DNA from: Pseudomonadota bacterium
Lineage (GTDB): Bacteria > Pseudomonadota > Alphaproteobacteria > Rhizobiales > Xanthobacteraceae
Reading direction: 5' to 3'
Length of the DNA: 8,527 nt
Assembly (NCBI GenBank): GCA_023433965.1
Contig: JAEYTQ010000402.1
Span: 1-8,527 of the forward strand
Both the position numbers and the translations under genes were made by a program. Below, piece after piece: positions 1-7,600 of this stretch; the stretch's first letter is position 1, and every line of letters starts with the position of its first letter. The notes below the pieces were generated by a model. It did no database searches and was not told the origin of the DNA. It was given only the letters and a program-made list of their open reading frames with translations.

Positions 1-2
1 TC

Positions 3-377
3 TCGCCCGGCGAGAAGTCAACGCAGAAGGGTATGCTGTTTGCGGCAACGCCGGCCTCGGACTTCATCTGCGGCACGCTCCAGCTCGCCTCCGGCATGAC
101 CTTGCAAGTGTTCACCACCGGCCGCGGCACGCCCTACGGCTTGGCGGCAGCGCCCGTGATCAAGGTCGCGACCCGCAGCGAGCTCGCCCGCCGCTGGAAA
201 GACCTGATCGACTTCGACGCCGGCAGCATCGCCACCGGCGAGAAGACCATCGAGGAATGTGGCTGGGATCTGTTCCGCCTGATCCTCGACGTCGCCTCCG
301 GCCGTATCAAGCCCTGGTCGGACCGCTGGGGTATCCACAACGATCTGACGCTGTTCAACCCGGCGCCGGTGACCTGA
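3..377 (+). CDS. garD: Galactarate dehydratase (GarD/UxaA family), C-terminal part, 5'-truncated by window edge
   Basis: This is the C-terminal 124 residues of a dehydratase of the GarD/altronate dehydratase (UxaA) family. The frame is open from the window edge and ends at a TGA at 375-377. GarD removes water from galactarate (meso-galactarate) to give 5-keto-4-deoxy-glucarate in cytoplasmic hexarate catabolism. What I see: the segment [14 protein letters not shown], then [20 protein letters not shown], a segment with [13 protein letters not shown], and an ending [16 protein letters not shown]. These match the conserved C-terminal end of GarD as I remember it and fit GarD better than UxaA, whose tail differs. 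The start and the N-terminal domain lie outside the window, so the substrate (galactarate or another aldarate) cannot be fixed from this fragment. The next gene on the same strand starts 188 bp later and looks unrelated. Confidence 0.85.
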   Translation, partial: SPGEKSTQKGMLFAATPASDFICGTLQLASGMTLQVFTTGRGTPYGLAAAPVIKVATRSELARRWKDLIDFDAGSIATGEKTIEECGWDLFRLILDVASGRIKPWSDRWGIHNDLTLFNPAPVT

Positions 378-565
378 GGCCTCGAGCGACGTTCCGCGAA
401 ACCGTCCGGAAACATTGGCGAGGAAAACGTCTTCCGGGTTTTGTCCCTTCGCATCACGCAATCGATATCTGCGCCGAAGGCGATCGGAATGTTCGCACAC
501 CGGCGAACCTGTTCCGGCATCGAGACGACCAAACCTCCGATTGCCATCTTCCACGGAGATTTTCC
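378..565. other. Intergenic spacer between garD and the small exported-protein gene
   Basis: This spacer of 188 bases holds no gene I can support. No clear intrinsic terminator follows garD. A weak sigma-70-like pair is TTGTCC (441-446) and GATATC (464-469), separated by 17 bases and about 97 bases before the next start. It matches consensus poorly and is only a candidate promoter. Confidence 0.35.
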
Positions 566-835
566 ATGCGTTTTCTCTCGATGATTGCCGTTGCCGGCGC
601 CCTGGTCGCAAGCTCGACCGGCGTCTTCGCCACCGAGCTTCCCTCCTACGAAGTGACGTCGTTTCCGATCACGGCGACGCAAGTGCGCGTGCTCGGCGGC
701 GCCGGCGTCGAGGAGCAGTCGGCGAGCCCGGCGATGATCGTCGCCGGCATGCCAGCCTCGCCCGCGCAGATGTCGGTGCTGTCGCCGCGGATCAAGCGGC
801 TTGCGAGCGCGGCTTCGGAACGCGAAGCGCGCTGA
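566..835 (+). CDS. Small exported protein of unknown function (89 aa)
   Basis: I do not recognise this family. The protein has 89 residues. It begins with a classic Sec signal peptide: MRF with a short basic start, a hydrophobic core LSMIAVAGALVASSTGV, and a probable signal peptidase I site after VFA near residue 22. The mature part is only about 67 residues, with no cysteine and a slightly basic end (SEREAR). It is probably periplasmic. The start at 566 is chosen because GGAGA at 555-559 sits 6 bases before this ATG and the signal peptide begins there; the frame stays open upstream, but that part has no protein-like features. The gene converges on the DUF2147 gene with 46 bases between the stops, sharing a hairpin. 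The reality of the gene is supported by the ribosome binding site and signal peptide; no function is proposed. Confidence 0.7.
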   Translation: MRFLSMIAVAGALVASSTGVFATELPSYEVTSFPITATQVRVLGGAGVEEQSASPAMIVAGMPASPAQMSVLSPRIKRLASAASEREAR

Positions 836-843
836 GCCGCTCC

Positions 844-870
844 CTCATCCGCGGTCTTTCAGCGGATGAG
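844..870. terminator. Hairpin between convergent genes, possible bidirectional terminator
   Basis: CTCATCCGC (844-852) and GCGGATGAG (862-870) form a perfect 9-bp stem with a 9-base loop. It lies in the 46-base gap between the stop at 835 (+) and the stop at 882 (-), where a two-way terminator is expected. Neither side carries a clear run of T, so factor-independent termination is not certain. Confidence 0.55.
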
Positions 871-881
871 CCGCCGCTGAT

Positions 882-1478
882 TTACTGCTTGGGCGCCGGC
901 GCCATCATGGCGCCGCCCTTCTTCGGTGCGGGTGCGGGCTGCTTTGCGGCCGTAGCCTGCGCCGGAAGGTACTTTGCGACGATCGCAGGATCCACCTGGG
1001 CGATGTAGGCGTCCGGCAGGCGCGTCCAGGTCTCGTCCTTGCCGAGCAGCGCGATGCCGAGATAGCCGCGCAGCGTGAGGGTCTGGCCGTCAGGACTGAC
1101 CTTCATGTTGGCCTTCCAGATCTGGCCGTCGCGCGGATTGAGCACGTTGCCGCCTTCGTACTTCAATCCTTCGCGCTTCATGTTGCGGACGAAGGAGATG
1201 CCGAGCACCCGGGCGTTCTTGCGATCGTCGGTGCACTTGCTGCAAACCTCGTTCGGGTCGTCGGTCGGCCGCGGGAAGGTCTTGGCGATCACGCCTTCGA
1301 AGACGCCGTTGTGGTCGATGAAGAGGAACCATCCGACCGTTCTGCCGTCTTCCACCTTCTGCCAGAGGCCCGCCGCCGTGGGCTCGGCGGTCTGCGCCGC
1401 GCACGGCATCACCGTCGCGAGCGACAATACGAGCGCGAAGGAGGAGAGCAGCCGAAAGCTGGAAATGAGAGTCCGCAT
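882..1478 (-). CDS. DUF2147 family secreted protein
   Basis: A 198-residue exported protein of the DUF2147 family, whose biochemical role is not established. Residues 1 to about 28 form a signal peptide (MRTLISSF, then a hydrophobic core [13 protein letters not shown], cleavage near CAA/QT). The DUF2147 domain follows, from [17 protein letters not shown] to a conserved end near [11 protein letters not shown]. It contains the family hallmarks [10 protein letters not shown], a segment with [14 protein letters not shown], and [16 protein letters not shown] tail rich in Ala, Pro and Lys (from about residue 172) is an addition beyond the usual domain. The start at 1478 is preferred over in-frame ATGs at 1484 and 1517 because AAGG (1487-1490, minus strand) is 8 bases upstream and the signal peptide then starts directly. 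The reductase gene lies 172 bases upstream on the same strand; that gap carries its own repeats, so separate transcription is likely. Confidence 0.85.
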   Translation of the reverse strand: MRTLISSFRLLSSFALVLSLATVMPCAAQTAEPTAAGLWQKVEDGRTVGWFLFIDHNGVFEGVIAKTFPRPTDDPNEVCSKCTDDRKNARVLGISFVRNMKREGLKYEGGNVLNPRDGQIWKANMKVSPDGQTLTLRGYLGIALLGKDETWTRLPDAYIAQVDPAIVAKYLPAQATAAKQPAPAPKKGGAMMAPAPKQ

Positions 1479-1484
1479 TATCAT

Positions 1485-1549
1485 CACCTTGCTGAGCCAA
1501 TCACTTTGCTGCGCCAAGACTTCGCAGAGCCAAACTTTGCTAAGCTATA
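1485..1549 (-). repeat. Four imperfect 15-17 bp tandem repeats upstream of and overlapping the DUF2147 ribosome binding site
   Basis: Plus-strand units are CACCTTGCTGAGCCAAT (1485-1501), CACTTTGCTGCGCCAAG (1502-1518), ACTTCGCAGAGCCAA (1519-1533) and ACTTTGCTAAGCTATA (1534-1549). The first two match at 14 of 17 positions. On the coding (minus) strand, the AAGG ribosome binding site of the DUF2147 gene is part of the unit nearest the start codon. An imperfect palindrome centred on CTTGGCCAAG (1552-1561) follows immediately. Together they could be an operator array, or simply slipped-strand duplication. Confidence 0.55.
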
Positions 1550-1650
1550 AACTTGGCCAAGCTTACGACCGGAATGGCCGTAGACTAAGGCGATTTCGCG
1601 AACGGTTCCAGCACCAGAAACATGGGGCGGCGCCGACCCGCTGCGTTCCG

Positions 1651-2688
<1,038 letters not shown>

Positions 2689-2805
2689 TTATCGGTCGTT
2701 ATCGGTTGGACGGCGCCCGTTGGGCCGAGGTGACCCTGCCTGTCTAGCCAACGGGGATGGATCAGGGAAGGCATAAAAGCGGGAGCGCCCCGCGGCCGCG
2801 CCCAC

Positions 2806-2834
2806 TTGCCGGGCCAGGATAACTGGGCTGTAAC
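2806..2834 (+). promoter_or_regulatory. Candidate sigma-70 promoter for the thioesterase gene
   Basis: TTGCCG (2806-2811) and TGTAAC (2829-2834) are separated by exactly 17 bases, each matching 4 of 6 consensus bases. The second box ends 27 bases before the GTG start at 2862. The rest of the divergent spacer 2680-2861 holds a GC-rich stretch around 2781-2804 and a 10-bp tandem repeat at 2691-2709 (ATCGGTCGTT, ATCGGTTGG). No promoter for the reductase could be picked out. Confidence 0.35.
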
Positions 2835-2861
2835 GAACTTGGATATGACGGAGATCAATCG

Positions 2862-3329
2862 GTGAACGCACCAGCCCGCCTCGACACGACGCCTCGCCTC
2901 GAGGACTATCCGTTTCGCCTCCGCGACAACGTCCGCTTCGGCGACCTCGATCCGAACCAGCACGTCAACAACGCGGTCTACGCAACCTATTTCGAGACCG
3001 GCCGCGTCACGCTGATGAAGCTTCCGGAATACGGCCTGACGCCGCCCGGCCTCGCCTGGATCATGGTGCGGCTCGACATGCATTTCCGCGCCGAGCTGCA
3101 CTGGCCCAATACGATCGAGCTCGGCCTCGGCGTGGTGAAGCTCGGACGGACGTCTGTGACCTTCGAGCAGGTGGTGTTCTCGAACGGGAAGTGCATCGCG
3201 TCGGCGACGTCGGTCGGCGTCATGATCGACGAAGCGACGCGGCGGCCGACGCCGCTGACCGCAGAGGTGCTCGAGAAGCTCAGACCCTGGCACAAGCGCG
3301 GCATCGAGGTCGCGCCGCCGGGCATATAA
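2862..3329 (+). CDS. Acyl-CoA thioesterase, 4-hydroxybenzoyl-CoA thioesterase-like hotdog fold
   Basis: A 155-residue single-domain cytoplasmic hotdog thioesterase, expected to hydrolyse an acyl- or aroyl-CoA to the free acid and CoA. The active-site segment is VRFGDLDPNQHVNNAVYATYFETGR (residues 24-48, given here as VRFGDLDPNQHVNN plus its helix). Asp30, the second Asp of FGDLDP, aligns with the catalytic Asp of Pseudomonas 4-hydroxybenzoyl-CoA thioesterase, and the HVNN that follows is typical of the FcbC/YbgC-like group. The remaining beta strands (MVRLDMHFRAELHW, IELGLGVVKLGRTSVTFEQ) complete the fold. The start is GTG: GGAGA at 2850-2854 lies 7 bases upstream and no better ATG exists. 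The substrate cannot be read from sequence. The gene is divergent from the ferredoxin reductase and converges on the ferredoxin gene, with only 16 bases between stops, so the two transcripts probably overlap at their ends. Confidence 0.88.
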   Translation: MNAPARLDTTPRLEDYPFRLRDNVRFGDLDPNQHVNNAVYATYFETGRVTLMKLPEYGLTPPGLAWIMVRLDMHFRAELHWPNTIELGLGVVKLGRTSVTFEQVVFSNGKCIASATSVGVMIDEATRRPTPLTAEVLEKLRPWHKRGIEVAPPGI

Positions 3330-3345
3330 TTACGCGTGGAGACGC

Positions 3346-3666
3346 TCAGGCTTGCCGTTCCGGCGTCGAGACGATGAGCCCGTCCAGTTCGTCCGAGACC
3401 TTGATCTGGCAGGACAGGCGCGAATTCGGACGCACGTCGAAGCCGAAGTCGAGCATGTCCTCTTCCATCGGCGTCGGGCTGCCGACCTTCTCGCGCCAGG
3501 CTTCGTCGACATAGACATGGCAGGTTGCGCAGGCGCAGGCGCCGCCACACTCGGCCTCGATACCGGGAATGCTGTTGCGGATCGCGGCTTCCATCACGGT
3601 TGCGCCGTTCTCGATTTCCACCGTGCGGGTTTCGCCCTTGTGGTCGACAAAGTGAATCTTGGCCAT
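3346..3666 (-). CDS. [2Fe-2S] ferredoxin, adrenodoxin/putidaredoxin type
   Basis: A 106-residue soluble electron carrier. The cluster ligands are visible as Cys40, Cys46, Cys49 and Cys86 (C-x5-C-x2-C-x36-C, in [13 protein letters not shown] and RLSCQIK). An extra Cys44 lies in the cluster loop. The acidic helix around residues 64-76 ([13 protein letters not shown]) is the usual docking surface for the reductase and oxidase in this family. Members of the class (putidaredoxin, adrenodoxin, FdVI of Rhodobacter, the palustrisredoxins) donate electrons to P450s or serve Fe-S assembly. The start at 3666 ([12 protein letters not shown]) gives the standard family length; the frame stays open to 3795 but that extension is not family-like. 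The ribosome binding site is weak (GAG close to the ATG). From memory, Rhodopseudomonas palustris has a ferredoxin of this type near its FNR gene, suggesting conserved clustering. Confidence 0.92.
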   Translation of the reverse strand: MAKIHFVDHKGETRTVEIENGATVMEAAIRNSIPGIEAECGGACACATCHVYVDEAWREKVGSPTPMEEDMLDFGFDVRPNSRLSCQIKVSDELDGLIVSTPERQA

Positions 3667-3745
3667 ATGTGCTCGTGCTGCCGCGGTGCTTGGAATGAAG
3701 GAGGGTCCGGGCTGTCCTATAACGGGTCGGTCCGCCCGGCGCCAT

Positions 3746-3808
3746 AGCGTTTTGAAGCGAAATGAATCCCGCTTTGCGGCAAGAAAACGCGTCAAAACAA
3801 GAGACTAG
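3746..3808. repeat. Degenerate copy of a dispersed Bradyrhizobium-type palindromic intergenic repeat
   Basis: Outer arms GCGTTTT (3747-3753) and AAAACGC (3784-3790) are exact inverted copies, enclosing GAAGCGAAATGAATCCCG and a small inner hairpin CCGC-TTT-GCGG (3769-3779). The right side reads AAGAAAACGCGTCAAAACAA, then GAGACTAGAA. This arrangement, with GCGTTTT, then AGCGAA, then AAGAAAACGCGTCAAAACAA and a CTAGA tail, is one I remember as frequent between genes in Bradyrhizobium genomes. The inner part has diverged. It lies between the ferredoxin start and the HPt stop. Confidence 0.55.
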
Positions 3809-3821
3809 AAACCGGCTTCGA

Positions 3822-3837
3822 CCGTAACGGCTTACGG
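3822..3837 (-). terminator. Short inverted repeat over the HPt stop codon, possible weak terminator
   Basis: CCGTAA (3822-3827) and TTACGG (3832-3837) form a 6-bp stem with a 4-base loop, and the stop codon of the HPt gene lies inside the right arm. On the minus strand a pyrimidine-rich stretch follows only after some 15 bases, so termination here is uncertain. Confidence 0.25.
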
Positions 3838-4206
3838 CTTCAGGATCGCCTCGATGGCGGCGCGCGCCTCGGTCACCGCCGCCTTCAGCGCAGCGAACGC
3901 ATCGGACCGGCCGCGGCCGGTCCGCATCGCAGTCTCCAGGCCGGCTGCGGCATCGGCTACCGCAAAGGCGCCGATTCCGCGCGCCGACCCCTTCAGCTTG
4001 TGGGCGAGCGCGCCGGTCTCGGCCGGCATCGCCGTCATCGCGGCCAGCAGGCGGACCGCCTGCTCGGCGAACATCCCCAGCACTTCCTGCTCCAGTTCTG
4101 CGTCGCCGAGCGTCATCCGGGAGAGGTGATCGCGGTCGAGCGGGCTATCAATCGGAGCAAGCGGGGGCGAAGGCATCCAGTCCATCCGTTGCAGTTCAGG
4201 CGTCAT
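3832..4206 (-). CDS. Histidine phosphotransfer (HPt) domain protein
   Basis: A small cytoplasmic HPt protein of 124 residues that would carry a phosphoryl group between a hybrid kinase and a response regulator. The HPt four-helix bundle covers about residues 19-124. The phospho-accepting histidine is His69 in the motif ALAHKLKGSARGIGA, with the family-typical K-L-K/GS-A-R context; the helix before it (LGMFAEQAVRLLAAM) and after it (AVADAAAGLETAM) fit the bundle. No kinase or receiver domain is attached. The start is uncertain: the ATG at 4206 has no good ribosome binding site, and in-frame ATGs at 4185 and 4176 would remove 7 or 10 residues without touching the domain. The frame is also open upstream to 4332, but that part looks non-coding. 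It is divergent from the giant polar-growth type gene across 395 bases. Its partner kinase and regulator are not in the window. Confidence 0.85.
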   Translation of the reverse strand: MTPELQRMDWMPSPPLAPIDSPLDRDHLSRMTLGDAELEQEVLGMFAEQAVRLLAAMTAMPAETGALAHKLKGSARGIGAFAVADAAAGLETAMRTGRGRSDAFAALKAAVTEARAAIEAILKP

Positions 4207-4275
4207 GGCGCAGGGCCCCGGCTTCGCGCGACGGCCGCCGTCCCGGCGGTCAGGTTCCTTCACCCAAGCACGAAA

Positions 4276-4283
4276 ATGGTTAA
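4276..4283 (-). promoter_or_regulatory. Possible CtrA half-site upstream of the HPt gene
   Basis: The minus strand reads TTAACCAT here, a form of the CtrA half-site common in alphaproteobacteria, 69 bases before the HPt start codon at 4206. No second TTAA lies 7 bases away, so this is only a half-site. Confidence 0.3.
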
Positions 4284-4407
4284 CGAAATGTTCGGGCCGT
4301 TTGACGCGGATCCGCCTGTTTATTGACAACAAGTTGCCGCAATCTCCCTAGTTCGGTGGAGAATTGCATTTATTGCTAAGGCGTTAGGCAGTGATCCTGT
4401 TAACGAT

Positions 4408-4426
4408 GATTAAGAATGTCTTAATC
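4408..4426. promoter_or_regulatory. CtrA-type box TTAA-N7-TTAA within a perfect palindrome
   Basis: TTAAGAATGTCTTAA (4410-4424) fits the full CtrA consensus TTAA-N7-TTAA. It sits in a wider perfect inverted repeat, GATTAAG/CTTAATC with a 5-base centre, and a third TTAA lies at 4400-4403. It is 177 bases upstream of the giant gene's start and about 200 bases from the HPt start. CtrA is the master cell-cycle regulator of alphaproteobacteria, which suits a gene for a polar growth protein. Binding is inferred from the consensus only. Confidence 0.5.
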
Positions 4427-4482
4427 GCGGGCATTTCATTCGCGTCGCTCTGCCAATAGGATGTTGCAGAAATTGGCGGACA

Positions 4483-4504
4483 AGCCGTCCGGGTGGGGAC
4501 GGCT
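4483..4504 (+). other. Perfect 8-bp hairpin in the probable leader of the giant gene
   Basis: AGCCGTCC (4483-4490) and GGACGGCT (4497-4504) pair perfectly around a GGGTGG loop. No run of T follows, so it does not look like a terminator. If transcription starts just after the CtrA-type box, this structure would be in the 5' untranslated leader. Confidence 0.4.
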
Positions 4505-4601
4505 CGGAGGCCCGCATAAGCGGCATGATCCGGTCTGTGGGCTTGCGCGGCGCGCAGGGCTCGCGGGGGGACGCGTAAAAGTAACGAGGGCTCGGACTGA
4601 C

Positions 4602-7600
4602 ATGGCGAACACTCCGAAAAAGGTCAAAGACCCCACAGAAGTTGCGCTTTCTGCGATCCAGGAAGCCCTGAATATCAGCGACACGGCCGCCGATACCAGC
4701 CGCAACGCCACGATGCGCAACGAAACGGCGCCCCCGGTGCCGCCGCCCGCACCCCCGATTTTCGACGAGCCGAGCTTCGAGCCGCGACCGGCCGCCAATG
4801 AGCGGGCAACGGTGTTCGACTCGATCGAGGAGCCGCGCGCCGCGCGCCGTGCCGCCAATGACGACCGCGAGACCATAGGCCAGCTGCTCCAGGCGCTCCA
4901 GAAGGGCCGCCCTGCCCGCAGCGTCTATACCTTCGCGACCATTTTCGCCGGGATCTGGCTCGCCGCCTGCGCCGCGCTGACCGTCGGCTTCCTGCCCTCG
5001 ATCCAGGCCGCCATGGGCCAGAGCGGCGGGGTGCTCGTCATCGCCGGTCTCGTCGCGATGTTCTTCGCGCCGATCATGCTGTTCTACTTCCTGGCGAGCC
5101 TCGTCTGGCGGGGTCAGGAAATGCGCATGATTGCGCAGGCGATGGCGCAGGTCGCGATCCGCTTCTCCGAGCCGGAAGGTTCGGCCTCCGATTCCATGGT
5201 CACCGTCGGCCAGGCCATCCGCCGCGAGGTCGCGGCGATGGGTGACGGCATCGAGCGCGCCATCGCGCGCGCCGGCGAGCTCGAGACGCTGGTCGCCAAC
5301 GAGGTCGCCGCGCTCGAACGCGCTTACTCCGACAACGAGGTGCGCATCCGCGCCCTGCTCCAGGACATCGCCCATCAGCGCGACAATCTGGTCGGCCAGG
5401 CCGAGCAGGTCCGCAGCGCCATCTCGGGCGTGCAGATCGATCTTCGCCACGACATTGCGCTGATCTCGGACGCGATCGCCTCCCGCGTCGACGAGGTCGC
5501 CAAGTCGATCACCGGCGCGCTCGAAGAGCGCGGCGCCCACATCACCCAGGCGCTGAGCAATGCCGGCGACAACATGATCCTGGCGCTCGGCGAGCGCGGC
5601 GGCGACCTGCTCGACCGCCTCGAGGAGGCCAGCAACGAGACCACCCGGGCCGTGCTCGACGCCAGCGAACGGCTCACCACCAGCCTCAACTTCAAGACCG
5701 GCCACGTCCACGACGAATTCGTCGACCTCGCCGACCGCGTCCACGAGATGCTGAACGAGCGCATCGACCGCATCACCGGCGAATTCGAGCAGCGTTCCGC
5801 CGCCATCGTCGACGGCATCTCCGAGCGCACCGAGCAGGTGCACGATTCCCTGAAGAATTCCTCGGACTCGCTGCTGCTCGAACTCGAGCTGCGCTCCAAC
5901 GACATCTCCGCCAAGATCGACGACGCCGGCAACCGTCTCGCCGGCCAGATCATGACCAGCGGCGACAAGGCGAGCGAAGCACTCGACGCGACCGTCAACG
6001 CCCTGGTCGCCAAGGTCGTCAGCCAGACCGAAACCGCGCACGACTCGCTGTCGCTGCAGATGAGCGCCTTCGACGAGCTGGTGCGGAACCAGGGCACCGA
6101 GCTGGTCGAGAAGTTCGCCCGCGATTCCGGCACGCTGGGTGCGCTGATCACGCGCCACATCTCCGAGTTCGACCGCACCGTGAAGACCTTCGGCGGCGAG
6201 ATCGTCGAGCGCATGGGCCAGCGCACGCAGGATATCCACGAATCGCTGAAGACCTATGTCGATAATTTCGACACCCGCTTCACCGCCAATGGCGGCGAGA
6301 TCACCGCGATCCTCGACCGGCGTCTGGTCCAGTTCGAGACCACGATCGGCGAACGCGTCAGCAATTTCGACGCCTCGCTGAACGGCAAGATCGCCAGCCT
6401 CGACGGCACGATCGAAGGCCATATCCGGACCTTCGACGATCAACTCGTCGGCCGCGTCGCTGCGCTCGAACAGTCGTTCGACACCCGCGCCAGGTCCATG
6501 ACCGAGACCATCGACGGGCGCATCAACACTCTGGCGACGTCGCTGACCGACGGGGCCGCGCAGGCGATCCAGTCGATCGATTCCCGTCTCACCTACCTCA
6601 CGACGACGCTCACCGGCGGCGCCTCGCAGGCCATCGAAACCATCGATGCCCGCCTCAACCACCTGACGAGCTCGCTCACCGACGGTGCCTCGCAGACGAT
6701 CCAGTCGATCGACACCCGCCTGACGCATCTCACGACGACGCTCACCGGCGGGGCAACGCAGGCGCTCGAATCCATCGACTCACGTCTCACCTACCTGACA
6801 ACCGCCGTCACGAACGGCGCCTCGCAGGCCGTGCACTCGATCGACACGCGCCTGACTCTCCTCACCTCGACCCTGACGGACGGCACCGCGCAGGCAATCG
6901 AGGCGGTCGACCGCCGCATCACGGGGGTCACCGAGATCATCGACGGCCGCAGCACGCACCTGACCGACACGGTCACCGCGCGCTTCCAGGAGATCCAGCA
7001 GGCCATCGAGACCAAGGTCGGCTTGGTCGCCAGCGACATCGACGTGCGCGTAGCGCAGTTCGAGGACCTGCTCGGCTCGCGCGTCGAGGCCGTGGCCGGC
7101 CGCATCGAAAGCAGCGGCCGCCAGGCCAGCGAGGACATGATGTCCCGCGCCGAGATGATCTCGACCGCGATCCGTTCCCATGTCGAGGACGCCGAGCGCT
7201 CGCTCACCAACCTCGTCGTCAACACCAGCGAGACGATCCAGACCGGTGCGCGCACCGCTCAGCAGTCGCTGCTGACGGTCTCCTCCGACGTCAACGCCCA
7301 GCTGAAGATGACCTCGGCCGAAGTCGAGCAGGCGCTGACCGCGGTCGGCACCGGCGCGGCCAACTCGATCCTGACCAGCGCTCGCGAAGCGCAATCGACG
7401 CTGGTCGCGGCGTCGGGCGAGGCCTCGAACCAGATCAAGGGCCTCGCGGCCGACGTCGAACGCACGCTGTCGGCGGCAGGCTCCGCCACCGCGGCCTCGA
7501 TCCTGGCCGGCGCCCGCGAGGTGCAGACCACGCTGGTTACGGCGTCCTCGGATGCGGCGAGCCAGGTCAAGACGCTCACCGCCGACGTGCAGCGCTCGCT

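Larger units (their letters stand above)
4207..4601. promoter_or_regulatory. 395-bp divergent control region between the HPt gene and the giant coiled-coil gene
   Basis: This gene-free region is more AT-rich than its surroundings between about 4260 and 4480. It contains a GC hairpin CCGCCG/CGGCGG (4235-4249) in the HPt leader, a TTAACCAT half-site on the minus strand (4276-4283), a TTGACA box (4323-4328) without a matching -10 box, three TTAA words at 4400, 4410 and 4421, and a perfect hairpin in the leader of the giant gene (4483-4504). No GANTC (CcrM methylation) site was found in it. I cannot place a convincing -10 box for either gene. Confidence 0.5.

Noticed and set aside
257..565. Plus-strand frame extending upstream of the small exported protein
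   Set aside because: It overlaps the garD end in another frame, while the signal peptide and ribosome binding site place the true start at 566.
3667..3795. N-terminal extension of the ferredoxin by 43 residues
   Set aside because: The family starts with a MAKI-like strand at 3666, and the extension overlaps the dispersed intergenic repeat.
4323..4352. TTGACA box as a promoter for the giant gene
   Set aside because: No acceptable -10 box is found at 16-18 bases; the sequence there reads CCCTAG.
4410..6728. Long open frame on the minus strand (772 codons) opposite the giant gene
   Set aside because: It is the mirror of a GC-rich, repeat-rich coding region with strong third-position bias. Its translation is a monotonous series of DRLDRLRG-like runs, and the plus strand encodes a coherent membrane protein.
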